A stretch of DNA of 64,000 nt from Bugula neritina (taxonomy: Eukaryota; Bryozoa; Gymnolaemata; Cheilostomatida; Bugulidae), in the NCBI GenBank assembly GCA_964035545.1, contig OZ037765.1, positions 1,209,501 to 1,273,500 on the forward strand, written 5' to 3'. A model generated the notes under the pieces. The model saw nothing but the letters and a program-made list of their open reading frames with translations, did no database searches and was not told the origin of the DNA. The stretch's first letter is position 1. Each line of letters opens with the position of its first letter. Made by a program: the position numbers and the translations under genes. Below, one piece after another: positions 13,601-25,700 of the stretch.

Positions 13601-16600
13601 ATAAAAGAGCTTATATTCTATTTTCCTTTTGAAGAAGTAATTGCAAACAACATTGATCCCTGGTAACTCTTATATGAGTTTGGTACACATAACTACAGTA
13701 TAATATTTTATAGCTAGTTTTATTTATGTTTTCAAATAAGTGGATTACTGGATTACTGTCGCGTCATAGCCTACTAAATGAAGTCATATACTGTCGTACG
13801 TGAGGCGCCAGCACAAGTTGTGCTTAAATGTGCGTCGTGGCCAGGCAGCAGCAGCGCTTTATTAATAGAAAATTCACAACATAAAATTATATACATATAC
13901 CCATCACCAACATATAGAAAGTGGTTAGTATTAATTAGCTAGCATGCAGGATAGCAAAATGCATCAGAGTAATGTGCACTCAGTCTATTTCATACGTCTA
14001 TGAAATTTAGTCTAGTCAATGTCAAAGTATAGAGCTCTATGGACGTCCAGTAGTAATTTTTGTTTTATGTAAGGCCTGTAAATTTGTTGTATTTCCGTAC
14101 GGATTTATGCATGCTGTCGGTATACCATTATGAAATTTTATATATTCGATCTGTGTCGGCGTCCCATTTTCTGTAGTGATTCTACGTACGTGTTGCCCTA
14201 CTGACGTGTCGTCATGGCGATATAAATTATACAATTGTTTTTTGATTCGTTTGTTGTTCGGGACAGTTTGTGTTTGAAAGCGCTTTATATAAATATCGTA
14301 TGTAGCCTATTTGTTGAAGTAGCCTATATATTATGACAGTATACTGTGTAGCCCTAATTTTTCGATTGAAGTTTAACGTCATTCTGGACGAGCCCTGTAA
14401 TTCCATAAAATTGTTAGTATATGTGCACATACATTGAATGATGGCCTGCAAGCGTCCAACAGCTCGATAGGCTGGGACTACGGAGTAAATAGTATATCGA
14501 GTTGGGCATTAGTGGCCTGCACATGTCCAACAGCCGGATGGGCTGGGACTACGGAGGAAATAGTATATCAAGTTGGGCATTAATGGCCTGTACATGTCCA
14601 ACAGCCGGATGGGCTGGGACTGTGAGAAACTAATATGGAGATTTATAGAAACTCTTAGGCTGGCTACATAATGGGCTAGTAATTTAATTATATAAATACC
14701 TATCTAGATCTAGGTACTGAGGGCTTGTATTTGGGCTAGGATATTGTTATTGTTCAGACTGCCAGGGGGGAGAGGGTCAAGTCTGACAATAGCTTTTGAG
14801 AAGTATCTCAAAAGCTTGTTGGCCAACCTATAAATGTATTTGGTGTGTGAGCCGAATTTTGGCTTACTCAACTTAGGAAAAATTATTTTGTAATTTCCAA
14901 GTAATAGCACACCGTTATGCCCTTGGGTTTGACATTTAACCCTGCCACTTGAGTAGATGTCTTTACCCAGTTTAAAGATAAAAGTGACACCAAAATAAAT
15001 GCTTGTGATGGTGTACACCAGGTGTTGTAGAGTAGAGAAAAGCATGTATACAAGAAGATATATGGCTGCTGTCACAGGGTGATTGCACACATTAAATACC
15101 TTATCAGAGGCTTTTGAGCTTGAGTGAAGGTTGGTTGTGGCAGTCATCACATCCTGATGAAAGCTTGCAGCTATCTTCTCTTCTGGTGAGACTTTGATAG
15201 TAGGTCGGACTTGCTCTCCAGTAGCTGAACATGGCGGTGCCGAGGAACAGCTGGGGTTCATACCTTCTGCCTCAGTGGTACCGTCTGAGGTTGCAGGTAT
15301 CTTTGTTGCTGGGTTGCAGTGCTGGGTGCTTCCGGCAGGTTGTGAGGTGGAGAATCTGGACTCGGGGGTCCGGATGTTTGATTCTTCATCTGCCGGTCTG
15401 CACTCTGGACCTACTTTAGTAATAATACTGGCGCAGATATGGCATTTGGTAGGTTTCCTACTCGGACTGTCCACACTGTGCTTGTAGCAGAGTGTGAACA
15501 ACTCCTCTATGGTTGGTGGATTTTTAAACCTACCTGCCAGTTGTGGCAGCAAAATGTAACTTAGCTCACGGTTACCTACGCCAGTAGCAAAAGTCTCACC
15601 TATAATTGTAAGTTTTGAGCCACTATCTAGCATATATAGATTATTGCCCTCATTGATAACTCTACATAAAAAGTCTTCTGTAGACTCATGGGCCCTAATA
15701 TGGAGGTCTAGGAACTTTTCCATCTTTGTAGAGTGGTTCTTATTAAACTTTTTGTCAAGAACATTAATCAGGGTGTCAAATGAGATTTGGAAATTTGTAG
15801 ACCTTACAATGTTCTGATAACTTTGTTTTGCATTACCATAGAGACAAAGGCCTAGGAATTTAACACTTTGCTCATCTGTGAGGTTGAGAACTTTTGCTCG
15901 ATAGCTAAAATCAGCTTTGGTTCGATACCAATTGTCAGAAATATCACCAAATTGATGAACAAAAGCCCAACTTTTGGGGCATCTAAATAAGTGGCACCAG
16001 TCACTACATGTGGCCATTGTGTGACAGAAAATGATATATAGGCTATTTATATATGAAATTTGTATGAAATTTGTTTATGTAAACCTATGTATAGTTAATC
16101 ATTTTTGCTTGCACAATAAATGATATAATATTTCCACCCCATATTTAAAACAGACACGTCCTCGTGTCAATTTGTGCACAAATCAACAGTAAGATAAAAA
16201 CAAGCCACATGAAAAAAAACAAATTGGAAAAAACTAACTGTACGGGACTTCTATGGCAGTCTCAACTAATAAAACACACAGATAGACTGAGAAACTGGAG
16301 CGGTGCACGAGATCGAATGGCACCTCCACCAAATGTTGTGGTGGGTTTTACTGATTTTGAGTATCGTAAACTCACCGAGTAATATATATAATGTGGCCTT
16401 GGGGTGAGCTCGGGGTCGGTGTGCAGTTGCGGGTTAATAGCTTGGCTGCGAGGTAACTCCAGCTCCTGTCCGTCTGGTAGGGGTGAAGTTGAGACTCCGG
16501 GTTAGAGTAGTTGGCTGGTGGTGCTCCTCGGTCTATGGTCCTGAGCTAGCACTCACAAACGTACTCTAACACATTCTAATTAGGTAGCATACATTCTATA

Positions 16601-19119
16601 TAACTATTCTCAATTATTCCTCAATCAGTCTCAAGTCTCCCCATTCTCCCATTTTCACTAGGTTATATAGCTATCACACTCACACAAGCCACACCCACAC
16701 TATAAGTAATATTAATGTCAAACTTAGAGTTGTGCACCCCACACACATGCAACAGCAAGAGATGACAACTACACATATTTATGATACTTATAAATCCAGA
16801 TATAACACTAGTACTATTACTTTACTGGTAGTATTAGTATTACATTTACTGTTGTCTGTTGCATTAGTACTTATTATTAGATATTATTAGTAACTAATAA
16901 ATAATGTAAACAATGGTAGCAGACTAGCAGTATTACTAGTAGTTAGTTGTAAGACAGAATTTACGGTTGTTAGGCTATCAACATCATAGTCATAGTGATA
17001 CTGATACTGAAACTCGTACTCTTGTCATACTCGTACTAATATGATGCGCTCTGACTCTATCACTCACGCTGTTTCATTACAGTAGCTCTAAATGGAAGTG
17101 ACTCTTAAGTAGACGTGGCGTAGAATGTTTGTTACTTCAATGTTTATTACTCGAAAGTTTAAGACAAAGCAGTGTTAGAATTAGAATGTCAAGCATTTTT
17201 ACACTTTATTTTGATTTGTGTGACTTCAGATGCTACTGTGCATAAAGTTTGACTGCTTAGCCTACGAATTTTGAGCTATGTAGGGCTAAAGTGATACTTT
17301 CATTTATTGTTGAACAAATTTATTTGATGAATATTTCAGGCGTATCATTCCCAATTTGTCGAGCCACCAAGGTTGGTTGGAAACATGGCATTAGCCCCTC
17401 TTCGAACTCAATTTAACGGACCAGCACCTAAAGATCCTTGTTAGTAGTTAAGCCTTAATTGCATTTATTAAGCAGCATATTGTGTTGTATGCACAACTCA
17501 GACTGCATTACTTGTTTCTTTTGTATAACTTCTCTTTTATTCAGCTTAAAAACAGTAAATTTTTGCTTATTAAATATTCATAGCATATTACAGGTTTATG
17601 TAAGAGCATTTAACGTTTTATTTCCTTAAAATGTGGGCTATAGAATTCACAAAAACAAAAGTTATACTATAGATAGGTAAGAGTATTGTATAAATGCACA
17701 TGATACATCACTCATCAATAACACATGATTTATCCATTTGTTGTCATTCTGTATCTCCAAACATATTCTTGCAATTTATCTTATAGCACTACAATATGAT
17801 GCCATAGACGAAGCTCTGTATTTCTTCAAAGCCAATATTTTCTTCAAAAACTACGAAATTAAAGTGAGTATCACTTGTACAATGGCTTGTCAGATGACAT
17901 CAACAACTATAACATTATTCACATTATTTTATTTGAATAATAAAGTCGCGAACTGTTTTGCTTTTGTTCATAAAATAAACTTAAGTGTATGATGTTTCTT
18001 TGTTAGAATGAGGCTGACAGGACTCTGATATACATAACTCTCTACATCTCCGAGTGCTTGAAAAAGTTACAAAAGGTAAGCCTCTCTCATTACCTGCTAT
18101 TTGTTTGTTTCTGTTTGTATATGTTTGTTCTGTTGGATTTGTTGTTAATCTTTTAATAAAAAGCAATAAAATTAACTGCAGTTTTTAGATACTTCATTCA
18201 GCAAATTATCAGCAATGAATAAGTAGAATAAAAGATAACATGCAGCAAAACTATATGTTTATAGTTTTAGGTTTTTCTGTTTTTTCTGCAGTTTGTTATG
18301 TCTATGTATTATATTTATGTATTGTATTTTATTATGTTTATTCTTACATTATATTATATTTCGTTATATTGTATTTGATGTGTAAAATTTTATTCTGCTG
18401 TATTGTATGATCTACTTTATTGTATTGCATTGTTATTGCATTATATGATCACATTATTTTGTATTTTATTATGTAATTATGCTTTATTATATTATGCAAT
18501 TGCTACACTCTATTGTGTAACATAATTATATTATATTATATAATTGTATTATATTATAATAACAGTGCAGCAGCAAGAACCAAGGTCTCAAGGAGATGCA
18601 CACTCTGGCCGTTAGCCAATGGCCCTTGCCTGGTGACGCGGGCTTTCCCTTGAACGCGATGTACCTGGCACCTTCAGATAGAAATGTGGAAGGTTAGCTC
18701 CGGCAGAACTGAAATACTTTCATTAGTTTGTCATATTTTTAGTTTTGATTTTAGTTTTCAGTCCTTCATATACTTTACAAATAGTCTGCTTTCATTATCT
18801 CTTTGAAAATGCTCTGAAGCTGAATTTATTAGGAGTTTTCTGTCCTCTGTGATTAAGCGGTTTACCTTACAGATACCATGAGGAAGTTCATGCAGCAGTT
18901 GAGACAGGAAATTGGTGTCAGAGTGTGTGAGAAAGTGTTTGATCCAGCTACTGACAAGCCAAGCAAGGTAAGTGGATTTAATACCCTGTATTATATGTTT
19001 ACAGTGGTGGATTGTATTATATATTTACAGTGGTGGATTGTGTTGTATATTTACAGTGGTGGATGTGCTTTGTTAGAAGGAAGTTCATGGACAAGAGCTT
19101 ATCTGCCCGTGGAATGTAA
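10638..19119 (+). CDS. ARPC3: ARPC3, Arp2/3 complex 21-kDa subunit
   Basis: Seven plus-strand exons: 10638-10643 (ATGCCA only), 17340-17439, 17787-17863, 18007-18075, 18566-18692, 18873-18967 and 19057-19119, giving 178 residues, the same length as human ARPC3. Strongly conserved blocks are YFFKAN-like at exon 3, [20 protein letters not shown] in exon 4, PGFPLNA-like in exon 5 and KVFDP...DKPSKWW across the last junction. The subunit is part of the Arp2/3 actin-nucleating complex. Intron 1 is interrupted by a complete LTR element (10715-16807, antisense), so the six coding bases of exon 1 lie 6.7 kb from exon 2; without the insert the intron would be about 600 bp. The last intron has three tandem acceptor copies; only the third gives the conserved end. 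AATAAA occurs at 19150. Confidence 0.96.
10715..11188 (-). repeat. 3' LTR of the ARPC3-intron element
   Basis: 474-bp terminal repeat, TG...CA, same sequence as 16334-16807. Next to it on the inner side (11189-11197) the minus strand reads purine-rich GACGGAGAA, a weak polypurine tract candidate. Confidence 0.95.
11189..14709. other. Apparently non-coding interior of the ARPC3-intron element
   Basis: 3.5 kb between the gag-like stop and the 3' LTR. The longest minus-strand ORFs (12541-12915, 124 residues; 12179-12421, 80; 14227-14451, 74; 14037-14234, 65) match no family I know and lack retroviral motifs. It holds small repeats near 11733-11790 (CTATACCTACACTG, several copies) and the 14440-14625 tandem repeat. 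Confidence 0.6.
14440..14625. repeat. About 75-bp tandem repeat, 2.6 copies, inside LTR element
   Basis: The block GGCCTGCA..GTCCAACAGC..GGCTGGGACTACGGAG recurs at about 14441, 14512 and 14585, the last copy truncated. It lies just downstream of the gag-like ORF in the element's direction and could be structural or regulatory RNA. Confidence 0.8.
14710..16017 (-). CDS. Gag-like protein with C-terminal hydrophobic segment
   Basis: Uninterrupted 435-residue ORF just inside the 5' LTR. Residues about 20-130 have the look of a retrotransposon Gag capsid region: helical, with [24 protein letters not shown], a [13 protein letters not shown] motif and [10 protein letters not shown], similar in spacing to Ty3/gypsy Gag. 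Residues about 185-310 are Ser/Thr/Pro-rich and low complexity, and no CCHC zinc knuckle is visible. Residues about 313-350 are strongly hydrophobic ([11 protein letters not shown]...YFGVTFIF), enough for one or two membrane spans, followed by a basic tail. A membrane segment in a Gag-type ORF is unusual. No pol frame follows. Function beyond particle formation is unknown. Confidence 0.7.
   Translation of the reverse strand: MATCSDWCHLFRCPKSWAFVHQFGDISDNWYRTKADFSYRAKVLNLTDEQSVKFLGLCLYGNAKQSYQNIVRSTNFQISFDTLINVLDKKFNKNHSTKMEKFLDLHIRAHESTEDFLCRVINEGNNLYMLDSGSKLTIIGETFATGVGNRELSYILLPQLAGRFKNPPTIEELFTLCYKHSVDSPSRKPTKCHICASIITKVGPECRPADEESNIRTPESRFSTSQPAGSTQHCNPATKIPATSDGTTEAEGMNPSCSSAPPCSATGEQVRPTIKVSPEEKIAASFHQDVMTATTNLHSSSKASDKVFNVCNHPVTAAIYLLVYMLFSTLQHLVYTITSIYFGVTFIFKLGKDIYSSGRVKCQTQGHNGVLLLGNYKIIFPKLSKPKFGSHTKYIYRLANKLLRYFSKAIVRLDPLPPGSLNNNNILAQIQALST
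16314..16331 (-). other. Probable primer-binding site of the ARPC3-intron element
   Basis: Two bases inside the 5' LTR the minus strand reads TGGTGGAGGTGCCATTCG, starting with the TGG expected to pair with a tRNA CCA end. I could not assign the tRNA. Confidence 0.5.
16334..16807 (-). repeat. 5' LTR of the ARPC3-intron element
   Basis: 474-bp terminal repeat identical to 10715-11188. In the element's own direction (minus) it starts TGTTATATCTGG and ends CCACAACA. A 4-bp CTAG target duplication follows at 16808. Confidence 0.95.
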
Positions 19120-19796
19120 TCACCCATTTCCTCTCCACTTCTCATAACAAATAAAACTCCCGGATACGTGACTTATTAACCTGTCTAACATGTGGTTATG
19201 GCTCGTAATGTAAACTCCCTGCAGGTTACTGGATGTCAGCCTTTTCCAAACGTAGCTTTTCCAATTAAACTAAATATTTAATACAAACTTCAAACTTAGC
19301 TTGTAATTTATATACATTTTATTTCCTGTCATGATCAATAACGAAATAAATAATTTTCACAGAAAAATAACATATTTTACTGTAATATTTAGTTATAAAA
19401 ATTACAAAAGCATATGACACCAACAGTCTCTGGATTGCAGCCTATGAAAGCTGATACTTATTATGCAGCTCGACCTAATCATAAATTAATATCAAAATTA
19501 TAAATTAATAGAGCTAGTGACTATTATGCGTGGTGAGACAACAACGTCCTGAACTAGAGCTAGTAACTAGTAACACATAGCACCTGTATGATAACACGTA
19601 GTCCTTTTGAGTTGACAATACCAATACATGATTTATAGAAAGCCTCTTAGTTGAACAGCTGCTGAAATAGTATAGTTTCTAGTTCTGGAATATAAAACCA
19701 TAGTATTTGCTGAAATATCAAGTAGGTTAAGTAATATAGCCTCTGGTCCAAGAAAGGCACTGATTGTGTTCACAGTGATTGGAGGTAGAGCAAGAA
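19120..19796. other. Convergent intergenic spacer, ARPC3 / AKAP10
   Basis: About 680 bp between two converging 3' ends. AATAAA at 19150-19155, about 30 bp after the ARPC3 stop, is the likely ARPC3 poly(A) signal. No ORF, RNA gene or repeat recognised. Confidence 0.5.
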
Positions 19797-22700
19797 TCAC
19801 AATTTAGTAACTGACGAGCTACCTCCTATGAGGTCAGGGGTCATATCAATGTCTGGTAAAGTTGGAGAGGTTTTGTGAATATCGCCCGAGTTATGACTCA
19901 TTGCAGACGTCCCGACAGCTCCCGCTGACGACGAGCAGGTGGTGTCTGTTGCTCGCTCAGCCACTTCCTGTTTTACGCCAGATATGATCATCTTGGTGAC
20001 TTCCCACGCCATTGCTTCCTGCTCCTTCTCTTTAGCACGCTTCTTTCGGGAGAATCTGTTGCCTGAAATTTAATCCATCAATCAATTTAATGAATCACTG
20101 TAGGCTTAAAACTCACAAGAATACCGTTAGTAGTTGTACTCAACTTTAAAGATATTTTAGTATTTGTTGCTATTTCCAAACATACTCAATTTGCACTAAA
20201 ACTGACGTTTGATTCGGAAAACTCTACTACTACACCAGCACTCTTTAATGAATAAAATGTTGAAAACAATTGAAAGTTATCACTCATATGGATATAAAAT
20301 CAAAACTCATTACGACATTCTTTTCCTTATTTTATAAAAAATTGTCTTTTATATAGAATATTGAAAGTTGCTAATGAAATAAATTTAATTCAAAGCTAAA
20401 GATGCGAGAGTTTGAGAGCCCGGAGTCAACCAATCATGTGTCACGCTGCTCACCCTTATGTTTATCTATGTCAGGTACTTTCTCCAGCTCCAACTCTGAA
20501 ACAAACTGCCCAAACTCACTGAGTTGACCCAAAGACATCGTTTTCCTACAATCAAATCAGCACAAACTTTGCTATTTGAAGGAATAATATTATATAACAC
20601 ATATGATACGTAATAAAACATACTATAGTGCATATAATACCTTATATAGCCTAGTATAAAATATTTGACATGTAACAAAACCGTCTGTTATGGAAATGAA
20701 AATTGTATTACCAAATATTATCTGAAATATATAAATAAAACTACAAAATATAAAAATTATCACATTTCCTAAGTTTCAACACCCCATAAAATTTATTATA
20801 AACTATTATAAATTGGTTTACGCATTATAAAAAGTTACTATAAACACTAATAGGTACTTACTTTTAATAGATGTGAGCTATAAATAAAAGCAAGCTATAA
20901 ATAGATGCGAGCTATAAATAGATGCGAGCTATAAATAGAGAAAATTAACATCACTCTAACCTGTGATGGACTCTCTTCCACAAGGGTGTGTCATCATCAA
21001 GTCCATTCAGTCTGGAGTTATATTCTCCTGCTACATCCCCTTCCGCCATGCTGCCCTCCCCTAAACTCTGAGCATCATAGCTAGAGGCACCGCTACCTGG
21101 GTACATGTCATAAATTATGAGTATAATACTACATCGTCACACCGAATACATATTAGAGGCAGGTTTAAGTGTTGACATTCATTGAAGTGAAAATTTAGTA
21201 GTTTCCATCAAAAATAAAAGCTCAACACTCTTTATTTGATTTTTGACATTAAAAAATTGATTTGCATTAAATTATGAAACAATTTGAATGAAAAAGATCT
21301 TTAAAACTCATGAATAGATTTTAAAAAAACTTTCAAAATGCAAGAATCCAACTATTCTCTACTTCAAATCATGTAATCTGAATTACCTACCTTTACGACT
21401 GTGTGACTTTTTGACCTTGGCCTTTGGAGTCATAGCCTGGGAGTCAACTGACTGGTTTGAGGCAATGAGCTCTGATAGATATCTATAGTAGATCTGACTT
21501 TGGAGGAAGGGCTTGAATAGAGTCTACAGTACAGGGGAGGACAACTCTCAGTATATCTTACAGTACAGTGGAGGACAACTCTTAGTATATCGTATAGTAC
21601 ACAATATTTGGTATGTCATATATTATTTGGTGTATCATATATATTATATTATAATATAAAGCATATTTTGCAAAATTATGATTTGAAAAGAAATATCATT
21701 AAACAAAGCTAAAACATAAAAAACTTTTTTTTCTATAAATGTTCATTTTGACAACCTTGAAATCATATTTCAAGTTAAACAGTCATTTGTGTTGCACCAA
21801 CCTTTTCAATAGTTTCTAGAATAATTATCTTAGGTACAAGAAAGCAGTCGGGGAGGGGCCCTCCCTCCCGACATATGTTCAGTTCAACGTGCATCCTGAC
21901 TTTGTCGTTAAATCCCAGCGGCTCACTCGCTTGGAGTGAGAAATATCTGCAAAATCACCAATTTATAATCAAATATAAATGTAATAACACAATACAATAT
22001 AACAGAATATAAATATAATATAATATAATAAGATAACATAAATATAATAGTAACATGCCCTAAAAATGGTAGACTGTTTAGATTTGTAACAGAGTTTCAT
22101 TAAAGAAACTCATGGAATTGACCTCCAACCAGCTTCTGAAACTCATTTAATTTAAAGAAGAACTCATCAACTTAGACATCAAATTAACATCAAAACACTC
22201 TATAGAGTTGAGTTGATGAGGAACTCAAGCTAAACGTATTAACCTGTGGCTATAAGAATTATTGCAAGGTTAGACGGAGTTGCAATAGAAAAACAGTTAA
22301 TATGAGAACTGATATTCTTCAAAGATTGAATAAATGGAAGGCGGGGTTTATTGAATAAATAGAAGGCGGAGTTTACAGTAGAAACAAACTTTTCATAGAG
22401 GATCATAGCGTCTGCCTGTGCCTCCTTCGCCGTGTACTTGTCATACTCCAGCTGACTCTGGAAGTTGTCCACCGCCATCCAGAACTGCAGGAGAGACGAG
22501 GCGTTCTCCTGCTCCACAAACTACAAGACAGGAAACAGGAAACTTAATAATTTAAATAAAAATAATTCTCCCGTTCGCAAACACTCAAAGTAAAAGGCAT
22601 CATATTTTGAAAACTTTCCAAAATATAGTAATGACGTGGCAACCTTTTTTATACATAATGCATTATTTCCATTTGCATTGACCTCTTATGATGATCAATA

Positions 22701-25700
22701 TCAGGAAACTACATCTTCCTAACAGTTCACATTGATCTCTACACAGCTAGTGCAGTGTATGTAACATGAAGACATGAAGATACCTCAGTGAAGTAGAACA
22801 TGATGGCATCATTATACAGGATATCTATAAGATGCAGTCTACCATCAACTATCATCTGCACTTGATATCTTCTGTAGTAAGAACTTTCTAGAAACTGTTT
22901 GTAGTGTCTGAAGTATAGCAATACAGTTATTCATTTATTATCAGTGATAACTACTCAATAATGACTAATTACTAACGACTAATAATTAAAGGCTACGAAC
23001 TAGTGATTAGTAATTAATTACTACTAACTGATTACTAATAACTGGTAGATACTTAATGACTGTCAACTGGCTACTTATTATTCATTAAGACCTGGCTACT
23101 AGTCACTCACTGATGAGTTAAGACTAATGAATATAAGATCAAGCTAAAGATAATGAGAACTGAACTTCTTATGATGGCTTACAGACAATTAAACTTATGA
23201 GATTGAATTTTTGAACTCTCCAAACATCCTGTTGATATACAGATTTTGAGAGGCAAAATTCGAAAACTTGCAAAGGGAGATGAGAGACATTTTATTGTCT
23301 CTATACGAGATTATTGTGGCAGAAGATAGTTTCGGTCAGAAATGCACTGTTTTTAGCAAGTGGACACAACTTTAACAAATATCAGCAGGAGAGGATAACT
23401 GCTAGTATCAGTTACTTACTCTTTCTTGAACAGTTCCTCCACAAACAGCTGACAATCTTTGAAACACAAGGGATCTACTTTACCATCTTCACTACAGATT
23501 TTACCTAAAATATCCACAATTCAACAAAGATAAACTTACAAACTAAAATACAGTATCTCTTTATATTTTTTTAATAATTTTGCAAACAGCAAGAAAGCTG
23601 CAACCCTACAGGATGTTACAAATTGTAAAATATGTGATAACAGTCTTCTTTCAAATATACAATGAGAAAGTTGAAGATTTACTAACCAACATTGTGTGAT
23701 GGACATTGAAAATACATTACTTAGACAAATGTTCCTTCAAGTTATATAATAAATTCCTAAGAGATTTTATCTTGCTGTATGGTAGGCTTTTGTACACAAA
23801 TACCTACTGCTGTGCAGTTGGTAAAATAAGTCAATCAAGGTAAAGTAACACAGAAATTCTAATAGCCTAGGTTCTTTAATTATCTTTTTAAAAAAAGTTT
23901 TCCAATTTCATGAGAGGACATAACTCTTATTGCTAGGAAACTCCTCATATAAAACCCACACCTGTCCGGGGTTTCTCTATTACTGTACCCAGTAAGTACA
24001 ACTCAAGTCTTTCAAGTACGTAGAAGAGTACTACTTATCTATCCCTCATATATAATTAGTATATCTCAACACACCATCAGTTACATAACCAGCTATACTG
24101 TACACCACCCCACCTTACCATTTGGCCTCAATCATGTGTGAGGTAGTTGAGTTAAATACATGTTTTAATAGGTGTTAGTGAATAAATATATGGAAATATG
24201 CAGATCACTGCTACTAACCAAGTAGAAATATTTTTCTTATCAACAGTTTTATATAATATTATGATATAACATATATATTACTACAGCCTTCTATATGTTA
24301 TAACTATATATGTTTCTACAGTTCCTACATGTTATAACTATATATATTACTACAGTTTCTATATAACTAAACATAATCTATCTTGACTCTAATATGTTTC
24401 ACTGCAATGAACTGAAAACCCGTATGTAATATCAGTAGAACTCATCATTTATACAAACCTTCAACATGTCACCCTTAATTTATAAAATCTGGAGTTCCAC
24501 ACAAATATTTTAGGAATTTAGCTAGATCTATCCCCCTGACTAACTACAGCATAACTTCAGTTGTTGGCAGTTTGACCAGAGAAACAGTGTTGGGAAGCAG
24601 CTAAGTAAATGGTATAATAATAGCACAGAACTCATTAGAAAAATCATCAAATAAATAACCACACTGACAGAAATCAATTAGCAAAGAATTCTCCTCAGGA
24701 AGTCACTGATTAATCCACTGCATTGCCAAATACTAGTAGCCAGAACTGTGTGTATGGAGCAGGATTTCCCAGATGGAAATACTATGACCGGAATAACGTT
24801 GTAATCATGTGTCAAATACTTAGATATTATGAAATAGTTGACATCGAAAAACAACTAGTATTGACAACTAACTGTAGGATTGCAATCATTAGATTATCTG
24901 TACACAACTACATAGTTACTATTCTATAAACAACCCAAACTACAGTAAGTTTTATCACTAGGACTACAATATTTAATAATAGACCCCCAGTTGTCTATAG
25001 TTGTCTATAGTTGAACATCCTTGAATAGAAAATGGTTTTTAGGGGAGGGTGGATCATTGCAATAAACCTCGCCCTGACAGCCTAACTTGAAGGTTATACT
25101 GCTGCAGTACAAACTGTTGACCAGTTGCTGGGTTTGATCCAGTGACCCTACATTACATGTCATGTTCGACCAGCGCCTCTACCACCAGACCATCACTGTT
25201 CTGGGAAATAAGCTGGTCATGTTGGGTGGAATACTAGAATCTTCCACTGGTCTGGATATCAACAGTTCTAGGAAATACCACTAATGACAGATGCAGAGGC
25301 TGTGCAGACAGATATGACTGCATAGTTAACTAACTTTCAACCTCTAAACTCCAAAAATGCACTGGGAGAAGCTGAGGATAGAGGCATAAATATATACCTA
25401 GTCAGAGCTTAAGTGTAGCACAAACAACTTGACCTGCATGTGGAGGTAGTGTTTGCCTAGCAGGTGTTATAATAATTAAAATAACATGAGACAATAAATT
25501 ATAAAGTACTTAGTGATGTTCTCCATTATACTACAGCATGCTGTTAAGGCTATGTAATACAGTTGACATACTGATGGTAGAGTTGTATCTATTTAGAATA
25601 TTCTAGAAGTAAAGTATAGACATACTGATGGTGGAGTTACGGAGCTGCTCTGTAATGCCGATGAAAGACTGACAGTCTAAAGCAATGTACTTTGAGTATA

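Larger units (their letters stand above)
10715..16807 (-). mobile_element. LTR retrotransposon, pol-less (non-autonomous?), in ARPC3 intron 1
   Basis: Two direct repeats of 474 bp (10715-11188 and 16334-16807) begin TG and end CA, read as identical by eye, and are flanked by the 4-bp target duplication CTAG (10711-10714 and 16808-16811). The internal 5.1 kb has one long ORF, minus strand, gag-like. No reverse transcriptase, RNase H or integrase motif was seen in any frame of the remaining 3.5 kb. A primer-binding-like TGG sequence sits 2 nt inside the right LTR on the minus strand. The orientation is therefore minus, antisense to ARPC3. Identical LTRs imply very recent insertion. Pol would have to come from another family. 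Confidence 0.93.

Noticed and set aside
15194-15487. Plus-strand ORF of 97 residues
   Set aside because: Shadow of the gag-like gene in the ARPC3-intron element.
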